Assembly (NCBI GenBank): GCA_020160935.1
Contig: JAIUPL010000003.1
Span: 238,173-302,172, forward strand
Source of the DNA: Bacteroidota bacterium
GTDB lineage: Bacteria; Bacteroidota; Bacteroidia; Chitinophagales; Saprospiraceae
Length of the DNA: 64,000 bases
Reading direction: 5' to 3'
Part shown: piece after piece, positions 35,269 through 43,190 of the stretch
Layout: each line of letters opens with the position of its first letter
How positions within the stretch are numbered: position 1 is the first letter of the stretch
Notes under the pieces: generated by a model
Told to the model about the DNA's origin: nothing
The model's input: only the letters and a program-made list of their open reading frames with translations
Database searches by the model: none
Translations under genes and position numbers: made by a program

Positions 35269-38253
35269 CTACTGTTTTACGATCCGCACAGGAGCCAATG
35301 CATTGTTGCCATCACTCATGGAAAGCAAATACACACCTGCCGGCAGGGATTGCAGCGACAAGGTAGTGCTTTGACGGCCTTTCTGGGCGTAAATTTGTTG
35401 TTCGAGCACTAGTTGGCCGTTTACATCCGTCACACGTACCAGCAGGTCTGTCTCTTCTGGCGTGCTGAAATTCAGGTATAAACGATCCGAAGTGGGTGAC
35501 GGATATACTTTATCGATTTCGAGCATCAGTTGGCGTGTCAGTACTACGATAGAAGACAATGCCATTTGCCCGTCTAAATCTACAGAGCGCAGTCGGTAGA
35601 ACGATTTGGCCAAAGGTCGCGTATCATCAAATGAATATTGATTGGGCGCACTCGAGTTCTTCTGACCTGCCACGCGGTGTATTTCCGACCATGTGACACC
35701 ATCCGCAGAACGTTCCAGAATATGCCACGCTACATTTTTTTCTGTTTCGGTAATCCATTTAAGGTGGTTGACCGCATCTACGATCGTTCCGGTGAATGAA
35801 CTGAGTTCTACAGGAAGTACGGTTTGTTGCAGGTGGACACCAATTTCTCCGTCGCCAGGAACCTGGAATTCCACATAAAACATATTGGAACTACCCATAT
35901 TGATGGCTTTTACATCCGTGATGAGTGTAGGGATACCAGTTCCGGGGCCAGGGTCTTCGTATGAGTTGTTCTGTTGAAAACAGTCTTCATTCGGGCCCGA
36001 ATAATGCGTTACCACGAGGTCGGATGGCGTTGCTTCTCCGGGCTCCAGACCACTTTCTACCAACAAGGAGTCAAATTCTGACTGGTGGTAAAACAAACGG
36101 ATGGTGTAGGGCTCCGAAGGTGGCTTACTCGAACTGATCCGATAGTATGCGGGCATATACGGAACATGGTTGGTCGCTATCGGAATAGTATCTGCTACGG
36201 ATGCCCGGCAAAATACGGTATCAAGGTCTTGAGGTCCGGGTTTTACAGCGATCAGCAGGTCTCCCAGGTCCAACTCATCCGGACGGGAATACACATCATA
36301 CCAGTGATCGCCATCCGGAGCAGTACCATCTACATTTTCCACGAAGTAGCCGGGCGTACATTCGGCCTCGTTCAGGCGGATGACACCTTCTTTGACTTCA
36401 ATACAAAAAGTGCCGCTTATGATGCTTCCGTATCCATCTACCTGAATATAATAAGTATTGCCGGGGGTCAGGCCGGAATAGGAAAATTCGGAATTATAGC
36501 CCAAACCTTCTTGCCCGTTATCATCGTCGCTTGCTATCAGTCGGAATATTTTGTATTTGGAAGAGTCTGCCGTTTCGTACAAGGCCAATTGAGTGTCAAA
36601 GTTTTCACCCTGCGGGAGACTTTCGGTTGAAATAATTACGGAGCCGGACAGAGGGGCAACAAATTTAAACCAAACCGTCTGATCGGCAGAAGTCAGCCAT
36701 CTGCCGGATAATTCATCCATATCATCCACATTTATATCCGGATTAGGCTCTTGCCCAAGCGAATCTATATGGTTGAAGGTTGCCTGATCATTGGAGTAAA
36801 TATTTCCAGTACATGGATGATCCAGTTGCAGGCTTACAGCATTGCGGGCTTCATCATTGGGCGGGTCACAGTCTTTGATACGGAAAGAATGCTGTACGAA
36901 AGTAGTCGTTTCAGCGTCGAACAAAATGAGGTATTCCTTGCCAGCCACCAGCGGCCCGAAAGTGGTAGAAATGCCGCTTACAGAAACCAGAAAACTGCCG
37001 ATGCAATTCCAGTCGAATGGCCCACAGCCCAGACTGGCTTCTTTATAGGCATAGGTAACGTAGGAGTTTCCCGGACTGTTGCCAGTGATTGCCTGGAAAG
37101 TATACATCCGCGTATGAGGAGCGATAAACCGGAAAATACGCTCTTTGCCCGGTGTCGGGGTCGTATTACCGCAGGCATTGGTTTGCCAGATACCCTGCCC
37201 TACAGCCGAAATATTGCCCGAAGTAGTAGTGGGCCCGCATGCAAGCAAAGGCTTGTTACCACAATTGATGGGGGTATAAAAGGAGGTGGAAGTCCACTCA
37301 CTTTCCGGTGTCAGACTACAAATTGTCCGCACTTGAATAATGTACAGATTGGCTTCCAGCAGATTGGGTATTTGCAGGGAGGGGCCCAACGTGAAGCCTG
37401 TGCCAACCACCACACTTGTAAACGCATTACTTAGTTCCCATTCATAGCCAATTGCGCCAAATACGGCCGGCCAGGAGAAATTGGCACTGATAGAGGTCAG
37501 GTTGAATACATTTATTTCTTCCACTGCAAAGCAGATTTCCGGAACCGCACAAGTAATATCTGCCACATATCCTTCTCCCAGTTTTTCTTCGTCTGAGGTA
37601 AACTGTACGGTCAGGCAACCGCTGATGTCGGAAGATGTCACCGACAAAGGCGCAACAAAGGTATTGTCAAAGGTAGCCAGGATTGGATTGCCAAGAGAAG
37701 TACCGTTATAAACCACCAGAAAATCGCCATCTGCCAGATCGTATTCCGAAATATCGATCGATACCACGGTGCCTGGAGCATCGGGGCAAATCACGTCCGT
37801 TATTTTTTCACCATGCTGGTACATCCCGTCTGGCCCGCCGGAGTCCACCAATTGGTCGCCGCAGCCCGGGGAAGTTTGGAACGCTACAGGGCCAATCCAG
37901 TCGCTGGCGCTGGGCATCGGCTCGCCGCAAATGCTTCTCACATAAACGTCGAGGGCTGTATTGGTTTCGAGTCCTGTTAGAAGAACTGTCGTATCAGTCA
38001 ATGAAATGATGACACCATTTCCCGGCGTGAATCCTGCTGGCCCTACCTCATACTCATAGGTAAAAGTGCCGCCTCCTACAGGTTGGGGCCAGGTAATCCG
38101 GGCAGAAATGGAGGTAATACTGGAAACAGTTGGCAAGCCAGGCGGCGCGCAACTATTGTCTGGTGTGTTTTGAGGAAAGATGTTTTTTGCTTCAAGAGGG
38201 TTGAAAAGGAGGACTCCAAACAGGAGAACAATCAGTTGTATGGATAATTTCAT
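35269..38253 (-). CDS. Large secreted fibronectin-III/CUB-like protein with T9SS sorting domain
   Basis: A 994-residue exported protein. After a signal peptide (residues 1-22) comes a fibronectin-III domain (about 35-125, APPGLPTVSSITSISARITW), then a CUB-like region (GCGDQLVDSGGPDGMYQHGE; ISGCLTVQFTSDEE), and a second FN3 domain (around 245-330). Further on are two beta domains of pre-peptidase type (QTVWFKFVAPLSGSVIISTE). Near the end is a module LPVELSSFTG ... FYRLRSVDLDGQ, nearly identical in plan to the next protein (38522). The last 80 residues are a type A T9SS domain (YPSPTSDRLYLNF ... GVYLLSMSDG). It probably binds surfaces or polymers; no catalytic motif was seen. Confidence 0.88.
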   Translation of the reverse strand: MKLSIQLIVLLFGVLLFNPLEAKNIFPQNTPDNSCAPPGLPTVSSITSISARITWPQPVGGGTFTYEYEVGPAGFTPGNGVIISLTDTTVLLTGLETNTALDVYVRSICGEPMPSASDWIGPVAFQTSPGCGDQLVDSGGPDGMYQHGEKITDVICPDAPGTVVSIDISEYDLADGDFLVVYNGTSLGNPILATFDNTFVAPLSVTSSDISGCLTVQFTSDEEKLGEGYVADITCAVPEICFAVEEINVFNLTSISANFSWPAVFGAIGYEWELSNAFTSVVVGTGFTLGPSLQIPNLLEANLYIIQVRTICSLTPESEWTSTSFYTPINCGNKPLLACGPTTTSGNISAVGQGIWQTNACGNTTPTPGKERIFRFIAPHTRMYTFQAITGNSPGNSYVTYAYKEASLGCGPFDWNCIGSFLVSVSGISTTFGPLVAGKEYLILFDAETTTFVQHSFRIKDCDPPNDEARNAVSLQLDHPCTGNIYSNDQATFNHIDSLGQEPNPDINVDDMDELSGRWLTSADQTVWFKFVAPLSGSVIISTESLPQGENFDTQLALYETADSSKYKIFRLIASDDDNGQEGLGYNSEFSYSGLTPGNTYYIQVDGYGSIISGTFCIEVKEGVIRLNEAECTPGYFVENVDGTAPDGDHWYDVYSRPDELDLGDLLIAVKPGPQDLDTVFCRASVADTIPIATNHVPYMPAYYRISSSKPPSEPYTIRLFYHQSEFDSLLVESGLEPGEATPSDLVVTHYSGPNEDCFQQNNSYEDPGPGTGIPTLITDVKAINMGSSNMFYVEFQVPGDGEIGVHLQQTVLPVELSSFTGTIVDAVNHLKWITETEKNVAWHILERSADGVTWSEIHRVAGQKNSSAPNQYSFDDTRPLAKSFYRLRSVDLDGQMALSSIVVLTRQLMLEIDKVYPSPTSDRLYLNFSTPEETDLLVRVTDVNGQLVLEQQIYAQKGRQSTTLSLQSLPAGVYLLSMSDGNNALAPVRIVKQ

Positions 38254-38405
38254 GATGCGAAGAGATTAAGTGAACCGGAATCGAAGGGGATTATGTCGCC
38301 GCCGTAAACGTTGACAGGACAAATATCGCATGATTTCATCTGGTAAAAATCGCAATTCGTACGACATTTTTTAACAAAATTGTGAACTGCAGTTTTTTGA
38401 AACGA

Positions 38406-38520
38406 AAACAAGGGCCAAAGGCAAGGAGCACAAAACAAAAAAGGCAAAAGGACAAGTGTTGCCTCTTGCCTTTTGCCTCTTGTTTTTTGCTTCTTGCCTT
38501 TTGCCTTTTGCCTCTTGCGG
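38406..38520. repeat. Tandem GCCTTTT heptamer element with degenerate inverted arm
   Basis: Right part 38461-38518 has eight 7-bp units of type GCCTYTT. The left part (38406-38456) is a degenerate reverse-complement copy (aaggcaa-type units), so the whole could fold into a long imperfect hairpin with a tiny loop. It ends 3 bp before the stop codon of the T9SS gene (38522). Confidence 0.75.
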
Positions 38521-38521
38521 T

Positions 38522-39949
38522 TTACTCTTTCACAATCCGTACTGGCTCTGCTTCTGTCGTTGCATTGGAAATTCTAACAAGATAAACACCAGATTGCAGG
38601 CTGCCGATTTGTAAGGGCACTTCATTGATGCCGTTTTGGGCATCGAAACGCTGTTCGAGCACAAGACGACCGTTAAGGTCCATAACTGCTATGCGAACAT
38701 TTTCTTCCGTCAGCGAAGCGAATTGTACCGTCACCTGATCATTGGCCGGCGAAGGAAATGCAGCAGTAATGGCAAAATGATCCCCTTTGCGTGTCAAAAC
38801 AATTGTATTCGAAAGGTTTTCCTGTCCATCGAAATCTACTGAACGCAGGCGATAATAGGCTTTTGCAGGCGGCGTACGGTCTTCCAGTTCGTATTTCAGG
38901 GAAGTGTGTGACTCCGTTTGGCCTGCTTTACGGCCAACTTCTGTCCAGTGTGTGCCATCGACCGAGCGCTCCACGATGTGGTATTGAACGTTTTTCTCGG
39001 AGAGGGTTTCCCATTTGAGCCTGTTGCAGGCGGGTTCAGTCGAACCAGTAAATGCGCTCAGTTCAAGAGGAAGTGCAGTTCCTGCCACATTGAGCGTGAA
39101 TGTTCCGGTACCTCCTGCCCATCCATATACACGTAGGAAATAGGTTGTAGAGGCCGATAAACCAGTCAGACTCAGCACTTCCGTACCACCACCCGTTGTC
39201 AGGTCAACACAAGAAATGTTTGAAGGCGATGCGCAACTGCCACTCAGGCATTGTACCACAGGATCGAACCCGCTGCCCCCGACGACAGTTACGGTTGCAT
39301 CGCCACCTGTAGGGTCGGTAGTAAATTTATACCAAACATCCAGTGCCGAAGATGAGGTGTATCCACTGCATAAAGGAATGGCTACACCACTGCTGGTTGC
39401 CCCAGCAGAATTCTGTGAACCAGGGTTGGTAAAGACGCCAGCCGTGGGAGTAAGGTTGGTAGCGCCAGAGCAATTGTCGTTTGTAATGGAAGTTCCAGAC
39501 TGACGCCAAACCAGTGTAGTACTTATCGAATTAGTCGCACAATTATATTGATTCACTTGTGTCCGTACAAATCCAGTAAATGTAGCCGTCCAGCCGATTT
39601 TGGCATCGTCTCCACAAACGTCGTCGCTGTAACAGATAGTCGTAGTACCATTATCCTGATACAATGTCAACTGGCTATCATAGGAAGCACTGCCACCGTC
39701 GGTCGAACACAGGGACCATTCATAAGAGTTTCCGCTCGTTACGCTGTAACGTTGCCATTCACCGGCATAAATTGCTGTGGATACGGTAACAAATGTGCTG
39801 GAGGAGGTGGATTGAGTAGCTGATGGGTACTGATTGGCAGTAATAGCACATCCTCCCGTGCGACATTCCTGAGCGTTTAGCGGCAGCGAGAGGCACAGAG
39901 CCCCAAAAAATACAATAAAATGAGGCGAAATAAATGTAAAATTCTTCAT
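38522..39949 (-). CDS. Secreted beta-domain protein with T9SS sorting domain
   Basis: A 475-residue exported protein. ATG 39949 starts a signal peptide (MKNFTFISPHFIVFFGALCL); a TTG two codons upstream is less likely. Two beta-rich domains follow, the second with NDNCSGATNLTPTAG and LDVWYKFTTDPTGGDATVTV, similar to pre-peptidase-type domains. A module LPLELSAFTGSTE ... YYRLRSVDFDGQEN resembles the one in the 35269 protein, and a type A T9SS domain (FPSPANDQVTVQF ... SGVYLVRISNATTEAEPVRI) closes it. The two genes share a C-terminal architecture and orientation and probably arose from one parent module. Function unknown. Confidence 0.85.
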   Translation of the reverse strand: MKNFTFISPHFIVFFGALCLSLPLNAQECRTGGCAITANQYPSATQSTSSSTFVTVSTAIYAGEWQRYSVTSGNSYEWSLCSTDGGSASYDSQLTLYQDNGTTTICYSDDVCGDDAKIGWTATFTGFVRTQVNQYNCATNSISTTLVWRQSGTSITNDNCSGATNLTPTAGVFTNPGSQNSAGATSSGVAIPLCSGYTSSSALDVWYKFTTDPTGGDATVTVVGGSGFDPVVQCLSGSCASPSNISCVDLTTGGGTEVLSLTGLSASTTYFLRVYGWAGGTGTFTLNVAGTALPLELSAFTGSTEPACNRLKWETLSEKNVQYHIVERSVDGTHWTEVGRKAGQTESHTSLKYELEDRTPPAKAYYRLRSVDFDGQENLSNTIVLTRKGDHFAITAAFPSPANDQVTVQFASLTEENVRIAVMDLNGRLVLEQRFDAQNGINEVPLQIGSLQSGVYLVRISNATTEAEPVRIVKE

Positions 39950-39984
39950 AAGCAAAAACAGGTTTCAGAGTTAAAAGTGAAAAA

Positions 39985-40099
39985 ATAGCAGTCTACAGGC
40001 CATCAGATGCCTGTGACTCAAACCAATGATTAAATACAAGAGGAAACGACATCCAGAAGGAGCACCTGGATGCGATGACAATCTGCTGTAGGCTGCTAT
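39985..40099 (+). ncRNA. Possible structured RNA with three-way junction
   Basis: Closing stem atagcagtctacag (39985-39998) pairs with ctgtaggctgctat (40086-40099) with one U-G wobble. Inside are two hairpins: acaggc/gcctgt (39995-40000, 40009-40014), which competes with the inner end of the closing stem, and catccag/ctggatg (40050-40056, 40066-40072) with a 9-nt loop. The wobble is allowed only if the plus strand is transcribed; on the minus strand it would be an A-C mismatch. It lies in the 338-bp gap 39950-40287 between two minus-strand genes; nothing else was recognised there. It is not one of the riboswitch classes I know. Confidence 0.4.
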
Positions 40100-40287
40100 A
40101 GGAAAAATCCCCGAACAGCATTTGTCATTCTTGGCAAAAACGGAAGATTGTTTTCGTTGAAATGATGGGGTATGGGAAAGAATAAAAAGAGATAACCTAT
40201 TCTAACACAGTACAAAGGAACGGTAAATGTACCGAATGTTAAGTAATGATGAAGAAAAAATTTTATTTGGGATAATTTCATACTACC

Positions 40288-40785
40288 CTACACTACCCTT
40301 CTGTGCCAACTCTCTCCAAACGGCACCCACCATTTCTCCAGCAGTTCCCGACGGGTTTGTACCAGAGTATTCAGCATGGGCGTTTCATCCGTAACCTCGC
40401 CATTGTTGCGAGCGGCACTTAGTTCTATTCGGTTGGCAAAATGCGGTTGGCCGGAGTTATCAGCCCAGGCAAAACGCATGCGTTCAAACAAATCAGCGCC
40501 GATATGGGCACCTAATTGCTCCAAAAAATGCACCGATTTATCAATTGAACAGCCGCTAGCCCCGGCCTGCGTTTCATCCACCATCAGTATAAGGCATTGA
40601 TTATCATAGATTTCTGCAATAGCCTTCAATGCCTGGTTATGTGCCGTCCAGTCGCGCGTGAACACCAACAGCGCTTCCTGTGCAGTTGCGGCTTCCTCAT
40701 CCGTCAGCCTGCGATCAGACACATACACCCATACCCGGGAGTCGGGTGAGAAGGAGGAGAGGTGGGCAATTTGTGGCAAAAACAT
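40288..40785 (-). CDS. Conserved Bacteroidota protein of unknown function (often labelled ABC transporter ATPase)
   Basis: A 165-residue cytosolic protein. Motifs seen: VWVYVSDRRLTDEEA near residue 18, FTRDWTAHNQALKAIAEI, and LMVDETQAGASGCSID, with a downstream SVHFLEQLGAHIGADLFERM. I recall the same pattern in Bacteroidota proteins labelled ABC transporter ATPase, but no Walker motifs are present, so that label is misleading. The conserved GASGCSID cysteine and the DWTAHN box are potential catalytic or metal residues. It is the last gene of a minus-strand series; palindrome D lies upstream of its start. Confidence 0.75.
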   Translation of the reverse strand: MFLPQIAHLSSFSPDSRVWVYVSDRRLTDEEAATAQEALLVFTRDWTAHNQALKAIAEIYDNQCLILMVDETQAGASGCSIDKSVHFLEQLGAHIGADLFERMRFAWADNSGQPHFANRIELSAARNNGEVTDETPMLNTLVQTRRELLEKWWVPFGESWHRRVV

Positions 40786-40792
40786 GTTTTTT

Positions 40793-40897
40793 TAAGTTAT
40801 GAGTTATAAGTTATGAGTTATGAGTGTTGGTGCTGTACCACCGGTTACTCGTTCAGGACTGCCGGTGGTACAGCACCAACACTCATAACTCATAACT
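40793..40897. repeat. Palindromic heptamer element D
   Basis: Arms 40809-40844 and 40862-40897, 36 bp, perfect, loop 17 nt. The outer units are agttatg heptamers, with extra single-arm copies at 40793-40808. The inner stem is gtgttggtgctgtaccaccgg. The right end is 1 bp from the stop codon (40899) of the Fe-S gene. Confidence 0.9.
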
Positions 40898-40898
40898 C

Positions 40899-41681
40899 TT
40901 AGACCAGGTTGTTAAGAATCATCTCTGAAAGGTCAAAAACAGGGATTTGTTCATTTTTTTCTTTGGCTTTCAGTCCATCCTGCAGCATGGTGATGCAAAA
41001 GGGGCAATTAGCAGCCACAGCGGTCGGATTGGTATCCAGGGCCTCTTCCGTGCGTTCGATATTGATTCGCTTGTTCCCAGGCTCGTCTTCTTTCCACATC
41101 TGGGCGCCGCCTGCACCACAGCAGAGGCCATTTTTGCGTGAGCGTTTCATTTCCACTAAGTCTACATCCAGGGCTTCGAGGAGGGCGCGAGGGGCTTCAT
41201 ATACGTCGTTGGCACGACCCAGGTAGCAGGAGTCGTGGTAAGTGATGCGTTGGCCTTTGAAACTGCCACCTTCCTTTATTTTCAGTTTGCCGGAAGCAAA
41301 AAGTTCATTAAGCAGTTGGGTGTGGTGCACCACTTCGTAATTGCCACCCAGCGCCGTATATTCATTTTTAAGTACATTGAAACAGTGCGGGCAGGCGGTA
41401 ACGATCTTTTGCACCCCATACATATTCAATGTTTCGATGTTCATGGCGGCTGTCATCTGAAACAGAAACTCATTACCCGCACGACGCGCCGGATCGCCCG
41501 TACAGCGCTCTTCACTGCCCAAAATGGCAAATTCCACCCCGGCATGGTTCAAAATTTCACACAGGGTTCTGGTAATCCGTTGCGCACGGGTATCAAAACT
41601 TCCGGCACAACCGACCCAGAACAGGATTTCCGGCGAGCGCCCTTCAGACTGGTATTCGGCGATGGTTTTGGCAAGCGTCAT
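40899..41681 (-). CDS. CCG-domain (Fe-S)-binding protein, heterodisulfide reductase subunit B / GlpC-LutA type
   Basis: A 260-residue protein with two cysteine-rich CCG domains: the first with FWVGCAGSFD, RCTGDPARRAGNEF and TACPHCFNVLKNEY; the second with TYHDSCYLGRAND, NGLCCGAGGAQMW and NCPFCITMLQDGL. Such domains bind a special [4Fe-4S] cluster and pass electrons between a quinone or flavin partner and a substrate. The partner is most likely the membrane Fe-S protein encoded next upstream (41855-43165), though palindrome E separates them. The oxidised substrate is unknown; an electron-transfer-flavoprotein or lactate-type system is possible. Palindromes D and E flank it. Confidence 0.88.
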   Translation of the reverse strand: MTLAKTIAEYQSEGRSPEILFWVGCAGSFDTRAQRITRTLCEILNHAGVEFAILGSEERCTGDPARRAGNEFLFQMTAAMNIETLNMYGVQKIVTACPHCFNVLKNEYTALGGNYEVVHHTQLLNELFASGKLKIKEGGSFKGQRITYHDSCYLGRANDVYEAPRALLEALDVDLVEMKRSRKNGLCCGAGGAQMWKEDEPGNKRINIERTEEALDTNPTAVAANCPFCITMLQDGLKAKEKNEQIPVFDLSEMILNNLV

Positions 41682-41709
41682 GGTGCTTTACTTTTTTTTT
41701 GATTAATCT

Positions 41710-41868
41710 GGAAGGAGGGATGAGGTTGAGTTATGAGTTTTAAAGTTATGAGTTATGAGTTATATTCACATTGCTCATGGCTTGTTCAAAAGTGTAGCCA
41801 TGAGCAATGTGAATATAACTCATAACTCATAACTTTAAAACTCATAACTCAACCTCATCCCTCCTTCC
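41710..41868. repeat. Palindromic heptamer element E (perfect 73-bp arms)
   Basis: Arms 41710-41782 and 41796-41868, 73 bp, perfect, loop 13 nt (tgttcaaaagtgt). Agttatg-type heptamers form the middle of each arm. The right arm runs 14 bp into the coding sequence of the 41855 gene, covering its stop codon and last three-plus codons; the left arm therefore holds an inverted copy of that gene's end. Confidence 0.95.
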
Positions 41869-43165
41869 AAGCATCTCGTTCCGTGCTCATAGCCCACGCG
41901 GCGCCTGCATTTTCAATGGCATTGAACATGGGAAGCCATTCGGCAGGTCCGGCGGATTGTGTCAGGATTTCATGTCGGCGCATTTGCAAAATGATGTCGA
42001 GCGGGTTGATCAGCACCGGGCAGGCTTCTACACAGGCATTACAGGTGGTGCAGGCGTGCAGTTCTTCGGGTGTGATGCGGTCGAAAAGACTTTTTCCGTC
42101 CTGGTAGTCTGCTTTATTTTCTTTTGATGCAGCCAGGGCAGCGCCCACTTCTTCGGCACGGTCTCGCACATCCATCATGACCTTGCGCGGCGACAGTTTT
42201 TTACCTGTCAGGTTGGCCGGACAGGCGGCTGTACAGCGACCACATTCGGTGCAGGAATAAGCGTCGAGGATGTTTTTCCAAGACAAGGAGAACACATCAT
42301 TGGCGCCGAATTCAGGCAAATCACTGCTCGCACCAGCCTCCGGTTGCTCGAGCCCCATCATGATGCGCACCTCTTTCTGTATTTCAGGCATGTTCTCCAT
42401 TTGCCCCTTGGGTTTCAAACGGGCATACCAGGTATTGGGGAATGCAAGAAGAATATGCAGGTGTTTGGAATAGGGCAGATATACCAGAAAACCGAATACG
42501 GTAAGAATGTGCAGCCACCAGCCAAAACGTTCGATGAACATCAGCGCATTGTCGCCCAGGCTACCAAACAGGGTCGGCCCCAGCCAGGCGCTCACAGCAA
42601 ATGCTCCCGTTGGATGGAAGTGCTCCACCCCCCTGGTTTGCAATACTTTATCTGCACCGTTCATGCAGAAAATGCCTACGATCAACGTGATTTCCAGCAA
42701 GAGAATGGTGTTGGCGTCGCGCGCAGGAAAACCTTTTAATTCCGGTTTTTGAAACCTGGGCACATTCAGCACATTGCGGCGCATCAAAAATGCGATGGTG
42801 GCCACAAATGCCAGCACCGACAGAATTTCAATAAAACTGATCGCAAATGTGTAAAATCCACCCAGCATCGGGGCGAAAAACCGGTGCGTACCGAAGATTC
42901 CATCTACGAAAATTTCCAGCAGTTCTACCTGTGTAATGACAAAAGCCACATAGATAAACAGGTGCAGAACTGCTGGAATCCAGTTTTTGAACATCTTTTT
43001 TTGCCCTAATGCAACCAGTAGTACATTATTCCAGCGTGCCGAACGGTCGCCATCGATCGTTTCTTTTTTACCCAAATGTACATTGTTCCAGACACGCAGG
43101 AATCCTTTGCCAGCCCAGGCAAATGCAGTGAGGGCCACGAGCACAAATACTATGGATGACATCAT
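41855..43165 (-). CDS. Membrane-bound 4Fe-4S electron-transfer protein
   Basis: A 436-residue protein. The N-terminal half has five to six membrane segments (IVFVLVALTAFAWAG, VLHLFIYVAFVITQV, FYTFAISFIEILSVLAFVAT, ILLLEITLIVGIF, WWLHILTVFGFLVYL), which probably hold a haem or quinone site. The C-terminal half carries two classic clusters, CTECGRCTAACPAN (about residue 303) and CTTCNACVEACPVL (about 365). It should take electrons from a soluble donor to menaquinone or the reverse, together with the CCG-domain protein downstream. Starts 26 bp after the haloperoxidase-like gene's stop; its last codons are mirrored in palindrome E. Confidence 0.85.
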   Translation of the reverse strand: MMSSIVFVLVALTAFAWAGKGFLRVWNNVHLGKKETIDGDRSARWNNVLLVALGQKKMFKNWIPAVLHLFIYVAFVITQVELLEIFVDGIFGTHRFFAPMLGGFYTFAISFIEILSVLAFVATIAFLMRRNVLNVPRFQKPELKGFPARDANTILLLEITLIVGIFCMNGADKVLQTRGVEHFHPTGAFAVSAWLGPTLFGSLGDNALMFIERFGWWLHILTVFGFLVYLPYSKHLHILLAFPNTWYARLKPKGQMENMPEIQKEVRIMMGLEQPEAGASSDLPEFGANDVFSLSWKNILDAYSCTECGRCTAACPANLTGKKLSPRKVMMDVRDRAEEVGAALAASKENKADYQDGKSLFDRITPEELHACTTCNACVEACPVLINPLDIILQMRRHEILTQSAGPAEWLPMFNAIENAGAAWAMSTERDAWKEG

Positions 43166-43190
43166 ACAGGTGCGATTTTACGCGCAAAGA

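Noticed and set aside
40793..41868. Palindromes D and E as insertion-sequence or MITE ends
   Set aside because: No target-site duplication or transposase was seen, each palindrome differs in its inner sequence, and the ends match stop codons instead of insertion sites. A mobile origin cannot be fully excluded.
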